Assembly: GCF_003865035.1 (NCBI RefSeq)
Contig: NZ_BHVZ01000001.1
Location: 682,001 to 746,000 of the forward strand
Length of the DNA: 64,000 nt
From: Anaerotignum faecicola
GTDB taxonomy: Bacteria > Bacillota > Clostridia > Lachnospirales > Anaerotignaceae
Direction of reading: 5' to 3'
Of the stretch, positions 32,802 to 40,486 are shown one piece after another. The notes beneath the pieces were generated by a model. That model was given only the letters and a program-made list of their open reading frames with translations. It was not told where the DNA came from and did not search any database. Position numbers and translations under genes: made by a program. The stretch's first letter is position 1, and each line of letters starts with the position of its first letter.

Positions 32802-33656
32802 ATGTTTCGTATCGTGAATAAAAGAGAGCTCAACAGCATGGTCACTCTGCTGGAGATTGAAGCACCCTTTGTTGCCAAAAAGGCACAGGCAGGTCAGTTC
32901 ATCATCTTCCGCGTGGATGAATTCAGCGAAAGAGTTCCGCTTACCATCGCAGATTATGACAGAGAAAAAGGCACCGTTACCATTATCTTCCAGAAGGTAG
33001 GGCTTTCCACAAAGCTGCTTGCCGCAAAAGAGATTGGCGATACCATTCAGGATTTTGTCGGCCCTCTGGGCGTTGCCACAGAATATGACGGCATGAAAAA
33101 GGTTGCTGTTGTCGGCGGCGGTGTTGGCTGTGCCATCGCCTATCCGCAGGCAAAGGCACTGCATAACCTCGGTGTAGAGGTCGATGTCATTGCCGGCTTC
33201 AGAAACAAGGATATCGTCATTCTGGAGGACGAAATGAACGCCGTTGCTACAAATTATTACCTCATGACGGATGATGGCTCTCAGGGCGAAAAGGGCTTCG
33301 TTACCGATAAGCTGAAATCCTTGATTGAGGCAGGCAACAGCTATGATGCTGTAATTGCCATCGGCCCCATCCCCATGATGAAATTCGTCAGCCTGACCAC
33401 AAAGCCCTTCGGTATCAAAACCATTGTTTCTCTGAACCCCATCATGATTGACGGCACAGGCATGTGCGGCGGCTGTCGTGTCACCGTTGGCGGCAAGATT
33501 AAGTTTGCCTGCGTAGACGGCCCCGATTTCGATGGCCACGAGGTAGATTTTGACGAGCTGATGAACCGTAACTCCATTTATAAGGCAAGAGAAGCGGAGC
33601 TGACAGAAACCCACATCTGCCGCATGGATAAGCTGGCAAATGAACTGATCAAATAA
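32802..33656 (+). CDS. nfnA: NADH-dependent ferredoxin:NADP oxidoreductase, small subunit (NfnA)
   Basis: A 284-residue FAD/2Fe-2S protein. The FAD domain carries RVPLTIADYDREKGTVTI, the NAD site GVGCAIAYPQAKAL, and the C-terminal cluster motif MCGGCRVTVGGKIKFACVDGP supplies the cysteines. With NfnB it performs flavin-based electron bifurcation among ferredoxin, NADH and NADPH. Start at MFRIVNKREL with AAAGGAAGGA upstream. The next gene follows after 14 bp. Confidence 0.92.
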   Translation: MFRIVNKRELNSMVTLLEIEAPFVAKKAQAGQFIIFRVDEFSERVPLTIADYDREKGTVTIIFQKVGLSTKLLAAKEIGDTIQDFVGPLGVATEYDGMKKVAVVGGGVGCAIAYPQAKALHNLGVEVDVIAGFRNKDIVILEDEMNAVATNYYLMTDDGSQGEKGFVTDKLKSLIEAGNSYDAVIAIGPIPMMKFVSLTTKPFGIKTIVSLNPIMIDGTGMCGGCRVTVGGKIKFACVDGPDFDGHEVDFDELMNRNSIYKAREAELTETHICRMDKLANELIK

Positions 33657-33670
33657 GGAGGAACGGTATC

Positions 33671-35062
33671 ATGGCAAATATGAGTCTGGAAAAAATCAAG
33701 ATGCCCGAACAGGCACCTGATGTAAGAAATAAAAACTTTAAAGAGGTTTCCCTCGGCTATACCGAGGAAATGGCAATCGAAGAAGCGCAGAGATGCCTGA
33801 ACTGTAAGCATAAGCCCTGCGTGAGCGGCTGTCCCGTTAATGTACGCATCCCCGAATTCATCGCAGAGGTTGCAAAGGGCGATTTTATGGCGGCTTATAA
33901 GGTGATTACCTCCACAAACGCTCTGCCCGCGGTCTGCGGTCGTGTTTGTCCGCAGGAAAGCCAGTGCGAATCCAAATGCGTCAGAGGCATGAAGGGCGAG
34001 GCTGTTGCCATCGGTCGTCTGGAACGCTTCGTTGCCGATTGGTATATGAAAAACTGCGATGAGCTGCCCGAAAAGCCTGCCTCCAACGGCAAAAAGGTTG
34101 CTGTCATCGGCTCCGGTCCCTCCGCACTTGCCTGCGCAGGGGATCTGGCAAAGCAGGGCTACGAAGTAACCATGTTCGAAGCCTTCCATAAGGCAGGCGG
34201 CGTATTGGTTTACGGTATTCCCGAATTCCGTCTGCCCAAGGCAATCGTGCAGAAGGAAATTGATAAGCTGACTGCTCTGGGCGTAAAGATTATGACAAAT
34301 ATGGTTATCGGCAAGGTGCTTTCCATTGATGAAATCATCGACGATATGGGCTTTGATGCTGTCTTTGTCGGCACAGGCGCAGGCCTGCCCTCCTTCATGG
34401 GTATCCCCGGCGAAGCATTGGTCGGCGTTTATTCCGCAAATGAATACCTGACAAGAATCAATCTGATGAAGGCATATCTGCCCGAATATGATACCCCCAT
34501 CCGCAACAGCAAGGCAGTCGCTGTTGTCGGCGGCGGTAACGTTGCCATGGATGCGGCAAGATGCGCAAAGCGTATGGGTGCGGAGCATGTTTATATCGTA
34601 TACCGCCGTTCCGAAAAGGAAATGCCCGCCCGTCTGGAAGAGGTGCATCACGCAAAAGAGGAAGGCATTGAATTCCACCTGCTCGAAAACCCCGTACAGA
34701 TTCTCAATGACGGCAATGGTCAGGTTTGCGGCATTGAATGCTTGAAAATGGAACTTGGCGAACCCGATGCCAGTGGCAGAAGAAGCCCCATCCCCATCGA
34801 AGGCTCCAATTATGTGCTGGATGTAGATACCGTTATCATGTCTCTCGGCACCTCCCCGAACCCCCTGATTCGCAGCACCACAAAGGGTCTGGAAACAAAT
34901 CGTAAGGGCTGTCTGGTTGTCAACGAGGAAACAAACCAGACCACAAGAGAGGGCGTTTATGCCGGCGGCGATGCCGTAACAGGCGCAGCAACCGTTATCC
35001 TCGCAATGGGCGCAGGGAAAAAGGCAGCCGCAGCGATTGATGAATACTTAAAGAATAAATAA
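33671..35062 (+). CDS. nfnB: NADH-dependent ferredoxin:NADP oxidoreductase, large subunit (NfnB)
   Basis: A 463-residue protein homologous to the small subunit of glutamate synthase. Two 4Fe-4S clusters are predicted from CLNCKHKPCVSGCPVNVRIPEF and CGRVCPQESQCESKCVRG. Two dinucleotide folds follow, VAVIGSGPSALACAGDLAKQGYEV and AVAVVGGGNVAMDAARCAKRMG, with the C-terminal GVYAGGDAVTGAATVILAMGAG. It carries the bifurcating FAD. The pairing with nfnA, rather than with a large gltB gene, favours NfnB over glutamate synthase. Confidence 0.92.
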   Translation: MANMSLEKIKMPEQAPDVRNKNFKEVSLGYTEEMAIEEAQRCLNCKHKPCVSGCPVNVRIPEFIAEVAKGDFMAAYKVITSTNALPAVCGRVCPQESQCESKCVRGMKGEAVAIGRLERFVADWYMKNCDELPEKPASNGKKVAVIGSGPSALACAGDLAKQGYEVTMFEAFHKAGGVLVYGIPEFRLPKAIVQKEIDKLTALGVKIMTNMVIGKVLSIDEIIDDMGFDAVFVGTGAGLPSFMGIPGEALVGVYSANEYLTRINLMKAYLPEYDTPIRNSKAVAVVGGGNVAMDAARCAKRMGAEHVYIVYRRSEKEMPARLEEVHHAKEEGIEFHLLENPVQILNDGNGQVCGIECLKMELGEPDASGRRSPIPIEGSNYVLDVDTVIMSLGTSPNPLIRSTTKGLETNRKGCLVVNEETNQTTREGVYAGGDAVTGAATVILAMGAGKKAAAAIDEYLKNK

Positions 35063-35118
35063 TTGCGAAGGCTCTGCCCTTGTCTCCCCCTTTGTAAAGG
35101 GTGTACCTAAACTTTACA

Positions 35119-35152
35119 AAAAAGCGGTTTCCGAACGGAAACCGCTTTTATT
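35119..35152 (+). terminator. Terminator of nfnAB
   Basis: AAAAGCGGTTTCC pairs perfectly with GGAAACCGCTTTT around GAAC. Confidence 0.93.
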
Positions 35153-35197
35153 GATTATTTTATCATATTGTGCTTCACCGGTTAAAAAAGCCGACCT

Positions 35198-35533
35198 TTA
35201 TTCCACCCGAACATTTATCGGCTTTACCGTAAGATTACCACTGCCCGCAACACTGTACCATCTTCCTCTTTCGAGCTTGATTTTTTCCGTCATGCCATGC
35301 GTAATGTATCCGATTGTGTATTTCTCTCCCGTTTCAACATCGGTAAAAACCACATCCGTATCACTATCACCGCTTACCCTTACCGTCCCAAAAAGCGGCT
35401 GTATCTGTTCTGCCTTCACGCCGCCGTCCTCGTTTGAAAGGGTAAAGGTATGCTTTCTCTGTATAGCAGAATAAGCCAAAATCCCTGCCAGAAAGACCAC
35501 TGCCACGCATAAAATAATACGCTTTGCTTTCAT
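35198..35533 (-). CDS. Secreted or membrane-anchored protein of unknown function
   Basis: A 111-residue protein with an N-terminal signal or anchor helix (about residues 5-23, RIILCVAVVFLAGILAYSAI) and an extracytoplasmic beta-rich domain (DTDVVFTDVETGEKYTIGYITHGMTEKIKLERGRWY, in pieces). I do not recognise a family. Start with GAGGTGTTCGG. First of a run of small poorly known genes on this strand with two-part repeats between them. Confidence 0.65.
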   Translation of the reverse strand: MKAKRIILCVAVVFLAGILAYSAIQRKHTFTLSNEDGGVKAEQIQPLFGTVRVSGDSDTDVVFTDVETGEKYTIGYITHGMTEKIKLERGRWYSVAGSGNLTVKPINVRVE

Positions 35534-35565
35534 CCGAACACCTCTTTCAAATCCGAATTTAGAAG

Positions 35566-36054
35566 TTACTTTTTGACTTCCTTTGTGATTTCAGTTGTCT
35601 CTAATTGTACCTGATAAGTGTTTTCTTCTCCGCTCAAATTAGTTGTTTTCAATTCAAACCACAAATTATCAGTCAACTTATCATCACTATCTCCGAGAAT
35701 GTCCCCGGAAATTTTTCCAATATTTCCGGAAACATCTATTGTCCCACCGGTCTGATCATCAACACCATTAGAGAGCAAAATTTCTTTTTCACTTCCATTG
35801 ATATAAATGGTAGTTGAATATGTGGTAATATCAGAAAAATCGTCTGACATCACTTTCAAATCGCCACCATAGCAAATTTCATCTTTGCCATCTAAAATAA
35901 TTACACCATTTGACACAGAAATATATTCATTTTCTCCGCTAAATGAATATACCTTTAAGGGCTGTTCTTCATTGCTTTCGGGGGAAGTGTTGCACCCTGC
36001 AAGCAGAACCGTACAAGCAAGCAACGATAGCATAACTGCCCTTATCTTTTTCAT
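35566..36054 (-). CDS. Small lipoprotein of unknown function
   Basis: A 162-residue predicted lipoprotein: the signal MKKIRAVMLSLLACTVLLAGC has the lipobox LAGC, with the mature part starting at Cys21. The mature domain is acidic and rich in Ser, Thr and Asp with repeated ILDGKDE-, TIDVSGNIG- and NLSGEEN-like beta strands. Function unknown. The ATG with GGTGAT upstream was chosen; the frame runs 28 codons further into the repeat DNA, where a near-identical run of residues is also predicted ahead of the VOC gene, so that part is not protein. Confidence 0.68.
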   Translation of the reverse strand: MKKIRAVMLSLLACTVLLAGCNTSPESNEEQPLKVYSFSGENEYISVSNGVIILDGKDEICYGGDLKVMSDDFSDITTYSTTIYINGSEKEILLSNGVDDQTGGTIDVSGNIGKISGDILGDSDDKLTDNLWFELKTTNLSGEENTYQVQLETTEITKEVKK

Positions 36055-36078
36055 TAATATCACCATCCCATCAAATTT

Positions 36079-36208
36079 CCGATTTATCGTTCCTTTCAGG
36101 CGCACCTGCGCCGCCTTTCTTCCTGCCGTTTCCGGCACTGCGGGGAAGGGTTTGGAAAGGGAAACCTCGTTGCCCTTTCCTCGTCTGCGGAGGTTTGGAA
36201 CCCATTAC
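36079..36208. repeat. Two-part repeat, copy 1, part 1
   Basis: A 130-bp segment about 93 percent identical by eye to 37739-37868. It carries the palindrome GGCGCACCTGCGCC, a TGCCG/CGGCA hairpin and GGTTT/AAACC stems. It ends 25 bp before the start codon of the lipoprotein gene. Confidence 0.85.
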
Positions 36209-36241
36209 AGAAGGTGCGCCCAGATAAGAAACCCTGAATTC

Positions 36242-36346
36242 TGAAATGCTGAAAGTTACAGCTACTGCGTCAGTTTCCCTTGACAGCCTAAGTCAAAGGA
36301 TGCCTGCGGGAAACTTCCTTATATCCGCAGTCTTTCAGCTATTTCA
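36242..36346. repeat. Nested inverted-repeat insert splitting repeat copy 1
   Basis: TGAAAT-GCTGAAAG pairs with CTTTCAGC-T-ATTTCA at the ends; inside, AGTTTCCC pairs with GGGAAACT and TTGAC with GTCAA. It lies in the 175 bp that separate parts 1 and 2 in this copy but not in the other. Confidence 0.6.
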
Positions 36347-36383
36347 TCTTCTTCATATTTTCTTATTGGGACACACCTAAACC

Positions 36384-36506
36384 GGTTCCAAGTTTTTGTT
36401 ACTTTTTAGCATAAAAAGTAAGGATGGAACGCCTTGTTTTGCCGTAAAAGTTCTAAACGGGCGAATGACTAATGTTGTCCAACCGCCACTTTTCAGGCGC
36501 ACCTGC
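36384..36506. repeat. Two-part repeat, copy 1, part 2
   Basis: A 123-bp segment closely matching 37875-37997, containing the hairpin TTACTTTTT/AAAAAGTAA and ending in TTTTCAGGCGCACCTGC, which also occurs near the start of part 1. Confidence 0.85.
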
Positions 36507-36516
36507 ACCGCCTTTC

Positions 36517-36831
36517 CTATCTTACTGCTTCAAATTTCTCCCGAACGTATAAATATACCACACCATTCATGCCAAAGGTACCCATAATCAGCACAACCGC
36601 CGCAACCACAATCGCCCCGATGGTATCCATCAGCCCTGCGAAATCCCTAATCTGCACACGGTAGCGAATCTCCAGAAACTGTAGAAAAAGCGCCGCCACA
36701 CAGCAGCAAAAGCTTAAAAAAACATATTTACTCAAGCCGCCGAAATTTCTGACCTTACCTCGCGCCGCGTATGGAATCCACCATGCCGCCAACCCCAATA
36801 AAATACTTCCGATACTATAATATACACTCAT
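36517..36831 (-). CDS. Small polytopic membrane protein
   Basis: A 104-residue protein with three predicted membrane helices (about residues 3-22, 34-53 and 68-96). No family recognised. Two ATGs occur after AAAGGAG; the second (eight-base spacing) is preferred. It belongs to the run of small genes between nfnB and the MBL hydrolase, with repeat copy 1 immediately downstream. Confidence 0.6.
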   Translation of the reverse strand: MSVYYSIGSILLGLAAWWIPYAARGKVRNFGGLSKYVFLSFCCCVAALFLQFLEIRYRVQIRDFAGLMDTIGAIVVAAVVLIMGTFGMNGVVYLYVREKFEAVR

Positions 36832-36951
36832 CTGCATTTTCTCCTTTCCGCAAAATATGCCGTCTTTTCCATTACTGCCATCTGCTCCAACCATTTCTTT
36901 TTTGTGCTTTCACGCCCTTTCTTTGTTTCGTTTCTCTGATTGAACAAAGAA

Positions 36952-37197
36952 TTATTGCCTGCATCTATAAAGCTCCTTTATTCCGGCTATAAACGACATA
37001 AGAATGATGATTATGTAAACAATTCTCATTCCAATGGAACGTTCCGCCCAGTTGTCAACCGCAATGAGAGACCACAGTATCCCCTGCACAACCTGCACAC
37101 CCCCTTCGATTTTCGGATTGTCCTTCTTCTTATATCGCATAATCAGCAAAGCAACATAAAGAACCAGCATAATTATCAATAAAATTTTTGTCACCAT
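36952..37197 (-). CDS. Small membrane protein
   Basis: An 81-residue protein with an N-terminal helix (about 4-20, LLIIMLVLYVALLIM), a short KKKDNPKIEGG loop and two more hydrophobic segments (about 34-46 and 57-72). No family recognised. Good ribosome-binding site GGAGGTATC. Confidence 0.62.
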   Translation of the reverse strand: MVTKILLIIMLVLYVALLIMRYKKKDNPKIEGGVQVVQGILWSLIAVDNWAERSIGMRIVYIIIILMSFIAGIKELYRCRQ

Positions 37198-37264
37198 GAT
37201 ACCTCCATAAAAGATTCCTCTATAAAATTAGAATTTGCCATTTTCCCGCACCTATGGCTTCTTA

Positions 37265-37717
37265 TCAAAGAGGCTGCATCATCTCAAGGATGATACCATC
37301 TGGATCTCTGAAATAAAAAGCTCGACTTTCCCCAAATCCATCTGCTCTAAAATCGAAATACTGCGGTTCAGACAAGCACTCCACATGATTTTCAATCAGG
37401 GTTCTGTAGACAGAATCTATGTCATCCGTGTAGAAGCACACTTCTGAGATGGATGTCGTAAACAAATCGGATTGTTCTTTATGGATTTCGCCGTCTACAA
37501 ACTGAATCAGTTCGACCGGCGGTGCTTCAATAGCCTTGGAGCCATTCAAATATGCAACTCTTGCTTTGCAATTTGCTCTACGAAACATTTTATCTGTTTC
37601 TTCGCCTTTCATAAAAATTTCTCCTTGAAACTCAAGACCAAGGATGTCTCTGTAGAAAGCAATCGAGCGATCCAAATCAGAAACTGTTAATCCAACGTGA
37701 TAAATTCTTCCAACCAT
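37265..37717 (-). CDS. VOC (glyoxalase/bleomycin-resistance) family protein
   Basis: A 150-residue vicinal-oxygen-chelate protein, two paired beta-alpha-beta-beta-beta modules. HVGLTVSDLDRSIAFYRDILGLEF is the start of module one and FYTDDIDSVYRTLIEN and RDPDGIILEMMQPL of module two; metal ligands would be His at the first strand and Glu in the last. Substrate unknown: glyoxalase I, resistance protein or isomerase are all possible. GGGAGG precedes the ATG. Repeat copy 2 lies immediately upstream, 21 bp from the start codon. Confidence 0.82.
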   Translation of the reverse strand: MVGRIYHVGLTVSDLDRSIAFYRDILGLEFQGEIFMKGEETDKMFRRANCKARVAYLNGSKAIEAPPVELIQFVDGEIHKEQSDLFTTSISEVCFYTDDIDSVYRTLIENHVECLSEPQYFDFRADGFGESRAFYFRDPDGIILEMMQPL

Positions 37718-37738
37718 ATATATTCCTCCCAAGAAATA

Positions 37739-37868
37739 CCGATTTATTGTTCCTTTCAGGCGCACCTGCGCCGCCTTTCTCCCTGCCGTTTTCGGCACTG
37801 TGGGGAAGGGTTTGGAAAGGGAAACCTTGTGTCCCTTTCCTCGTCTGCGGAGGTTTGGAACCCATTAC
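37739..37868. repeat. Two-part repeat, copy 2, part 1
   Basis: The 130-bp partner of 36079-36208, with the same internal palindromes and the same position relative to the downstream gene start. Confidence 0.85.
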
Positions 37869-37874
37869 GAAACG

Positions 37875-37997
37875 GGTTCCAAGTTTTTGTTACTTTTTAG
37901 CATAAAAAGTAAGGGAGAAAGCCCTCGTTTCGCCGAGAAAGTTCCAAACGGGCGAATGACTAATGTTGCCCAACCGCCACTTTTCAGGCGCACCTGC
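37875..37997. repeat. Two-part repeat, copy 2, part 2
   Basis: The 123-bp partner of 36384-36506; here only 6 bp separate it from part 1. It ends at GGCGCACCTGC, after which the copies diverge. Confidence 0.85.
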
Positions 37998-38099
37998 GCC
38001 CAACCGGCGCAAAGCACTGCTTTCCCTTTATTTGGATTATAGCACAAAACCCGCGCCCCATTTCTTAAGACTTTCTTACAATTCCCCCTCGCCTTTTGG

Positions 38100-38128
38100 T
38101 TGCAAAATCCCCTTAGGATTGCTATAAT
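38100..38128 (+). promoter_or_regulatory. Promoter of the MBL hydrolase gene
   Basis: -35 TTGCAA (38100-38105), 17-nt spacer, -10 TATAAT (38123-38128). Confidence 0.75.
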
Positions 38129-38157
38129 TTGAAAAAACACACCAAGGAGGACTTCCC

Positions 38158-38769
38158 ATGAAAATTGCTTGCTACGCTGCGGGTTCCGTCGGCACAAATA
38201 ATTATGTAATTTCCGATGACAACGGTATCACCGCTATCATCGACTGCGACGGCAGCCCTGCACCTTTATATCAGTATGTAGAACAGAATCATCTCAAGGT
38301 TACACATATTCTGCTGACCCATGGACATTATGACCATATCGGCTCCGTCAACGAGGTTGCCGCACATTTCGGCTGTAAAATCGTCGGCGCGGCAAAGGAA
38401 ATGCCCGTCTTCACCGATCCTGCGCTCAACTGTTCCCAGTTTGTCGGCGGCCCCATCATCGTTCACCCCGATATTCTGGTTTCCGAGGGCGATAAGGTAA
38501 CCGTCGGCGATATGGAATTTGACGTAATGGAAACCCCCGGACATACCGTAGGCTCCATCTGCTTTATCGGCAAGGATATCATTTTCAGCGGCGATACCCT
38601 GTTTCAGGGCTCCTGCGGCAGAACAGACCTCCCCACCGGCGATTGGGATGATATCAAAAAATCCCTGAAAAGGCTCGCCGCACTCCCCGGGGATTATCAG
38701 GTATATTCCGGTCATGGCCCTGCCACCACGCTGGAAACAGAACGCAGAACCAACCCCTACATGAGATAA
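38158..38769 (+). CDS. MBL-fold metallohydrolase (glyoxalase II-like)
   Basis: A 203-residue metallo-beta-lactamase-fold hydrolase. THGHYDH gives the HxHxDH metal motif near residue 57; ETPGHTVGS, FSGDTLFQGSCGRTD and SGHGP supply the remaining ligands. This pattern is that of the small bacterial glyoxalase II-like or persulfide-dioxygenase-like hydrolases; the substrate cannot be fixed. ATG with AAGGAGG. It sits 27 bp after a good promoter and ends in a terminator, so it is monocistronic. Confidence 0.9.
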   Translation: MKIACYAAGSVGTNNYVISDDNGITAIIDCDGSPAPLYQYVEQNHLKVTHILLTHGHYDHIGSVNEVAAHFGCKIVGAAKEMPVFTDPALNCSQFVGGPIIVHPDILVSEGDKVTVGDMEFDVMETPGHTVGSICFIGKDIIFSGDTLFQGSCGRTDLPTGDWDDIKKSLKRLAALPGDYQVYSGHGPATTLETERRTNPYMR

Positions 38770-38775
38770 CCCGTT

Positions 38776-38808
38776 TCCCCCGCACTGCCTGCGGGGGTTC
38801 TTTTTTTC
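38776..38808 (+). terminator. Terminator of the MBL hydrolase gene
   Basis: CCCCCGCA pairs with TGCGGGGG and is followed by TTCTTTTTTT. Confidence 0.92.
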
Positions 38809-38815
38809 TGTTCGC

Positions 38816-38844
38816 TTGTTCCCTCCTTTGCTTTTTGCTATACT
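38816..38844 (+). promoter_or_regulatory. Promoter of glpK
   Basis: -35 TTGTTC (38816-38821), 17-nt spacer, -10 TATACT (38839-38844). Confidence 0.6.
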
Positions 38845-38884
38845 AAAATCAATACTAATTTTTTGAGAAAAAGGAGGGCTCCCC

Positions 38885-40378
38885 ATGAAATACATTCTTT
38901 CCTTAGACCAAGGCACAACCAGCTCCCGCGCGATTCTTTTCGACCAGAACGGGCAGATGAAAAGCGTTGCGCAGAAGGAATTTCAGCAATACTATCCCCA
39001 CCCCGGCTGGGTGGAGCATGACGCTCTGGAAATCTGGGAAACACAGCTTTCGGTTGCGCGCGATGCCATTGCCAAGCTTGGCATTTCCGCAAGGGAAATT
39101 GCCGCCATCGGCATCACCAACCAGCGCGAAACCACCATCCTCTGGGACAAGCGCAACGGAAAACCGATTTATCATGCCATTGTCTGGCAGTGCAGAAGAA
39201 CCGCACCCTATTGTGATTCTTTGCAGGAGCAGGGCTACACCGAAAAAATCCGCAAAAAAACAGGGCTTCTGATTGATGCCTATTTCTCCGCAACAAAAAT
39301 CCGCTGGATTCTGCAAAATGTTCCCGAAGCAAAGGCACTTGCAGAAAGCGGCAATCTGCTTTTCGGCACCATTGATACCTGGCTGATTTGGAACCTAACC
39401 GGCGGACAGGTTCATGCCACCGATTATTCCAACGCCTCCCGTACCATGCTGTTCAATATCCATACGCTGGAATGGGATACCGAGCTTCTGGATCTACTGG
39501 AAATCCCGCGTTCCATCCTGCCCGAGGTGCGCCCGTCCAGCGGCATTTTCGGCAGCACGCTCCCCCTTCTCTTTGGCGAAAGCATCCCGATTGCAGGGGC
39601 GGCAGGCGATCAGCAGTCCGCCTTATTCGGGCAGGCGTGCTTCTCCCCCGGCACCGCCAAGAATACCTTTGGCACAGGCGGCTTTCTGCTGATGAACACA
39701 GGAGACAAGCCCGTTTTTTCGCAAAATGGCTTAGTCACCACGATTGCATGGGGTCTAGGTGGCAAAATCACCTACGCACTGGAGGGCTCTATTTTCGTTG
39801 CAGGCGCGGCAATCCAATGGCTGCGCGATGAATTGGGGCTGATTTCCTCCGCCGGGGAAACAGAAGGACTTTGCAGAGAGGTTCCCGATACCTGTGGTGT
39901 CTATCTCGTGCCTGCCTTTGTGGGCTTGGGCGCGCCCTATTGGGACCCCTACGCGCGCGGCTGCCTAACAGGGCTGACCCGCGGCGCAAACCGCTGTCAT
40001 ATCGTGCGCGCGGCAGTCGAGTCCATGGCATACCAAACCTATGATGTCCTCCACGCTATGGAGCAGGATGCAGGCATTCCCCTCGCAGAGCTGCGTGTGG
40101 ACGGCGGTGCGGCGGCAAATTCCTTCCTGCTGCAATTCCAGTCCGATATCACAGGCGTACCCGTTTTACGCCCCTCCACACTGGAAACCACTGCCCTCGG
40201 CGCGGCATATCTGGCAGGGCTTGCCGTCGGCTATTGGGCAGATTTATCGGAAATCCGCCGCAACTGGCAGGTTTCCGCCGCCTTCTCCCCTGCGGCAGAA
40301 AGTGAAAAAATCAAGGAAAAGCTGGCAGGCTGGCATCATGCGGTCAGACAGGCAAGGCTCTCCGATGAGGCAGAATAA
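38885..40378 (+). CDS. glpK: Glycerol kinase
   Basis: A 497-residue FGGY-family kinase that makes glycerol-3-phosphate. The N-terminal phosphate loop [29 protein letters not shown], the glycerol-contact GWVEHD, and [14 protein letters not shown] are all intact; C-terminal [13 protein letters not shown] and [16 protein letters not shown] are as expected. Full length. No glpF or glpD nearby, so uptake and oxidation genes are elsewhere. Its stop is followed by an AT-rich inverted repeat ahead of nrdD. Confidence 0.96.
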   Translation: MKYILSLDQGTTSSRAILFDQNGQMKSVAQKEFQQYYPHPGWVEHDALEIWETQLSVARDAIAKLGISAREIAAIGITNQRETTILWDKRNGKPIYHAIVWQCRRTAPYCDSLQEQGYTEKIRKKTGLLIDAYFSATKIRWILQNVPEAKALAESGNLLFGTIDTWLIWNLTGGQVHATDYSNASRTMLFNIHTLEWDTELLDLLEIPRSILPEVRPSSGIFGSTLPLLFGESIPIAGAAGDQQSALFGQACFSPGTAKNTFGTGGFLLMNTGDKPVFSQNGLVTTIAWGLGGKITYALEGSIFVAGAAIQWLRDELGLISSAGETEGLCREVPDTCGVYLVPAFVGLGAPYWDPYARGCLTGLTRGANRCHIVRAAVESMAYQTYDVLHAMEQDAGIPLAELRVDGGAAANSFLLQFQSDITGVPVLRPSTLETTALGAAYLAGLAVGYWADLSEIRRNWQVSAAFSPAAESEKIKEKLAGWHHAVRQARLSDEAE

Positions 40379-40431
40379 CTATATCTTGTTAAAATATGCC
40401 GTATATATTGATTTTAACCACCAGATATAGT
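40378..40431. promoter_or_regulatory. AT-rich inverted repeat between glpK and nrdD
   Basis: ACTATATCT...TTAAAAT (40378-40397) mirrors ATTTTAA...AGATATAGT (40411-40431). The TATATCTTGT piece resembles half of a NrdR box, but the two arms are about 45 bp apart, further than usual. It could equally be a weak terminator of glpK. Confidence 0.35.
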
Positions 40432-40486
40432 ATAGTATTCGATATACTCAAAAATTTTATTTCTTGCCGAAAAAGGAGGAAGGCTT

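Noticed and set aside
33671..35062. Glutamate synthase small subunit
   Set aside because: No large gltB gene follows, and the adjacent NfnA-type FAD/2Fe-2S subunit identifies the bifurcating transhydrogenase.
36079..38000. Integron-like cassette array with attC sites
   Set aside because: Small genes between repeats resemble cassettes, and GTCCAAC or GCCCAAC pieces occur, but paired GTTRRRY/RYYYAAC cores with the right arms were not found and no integrase is visible.
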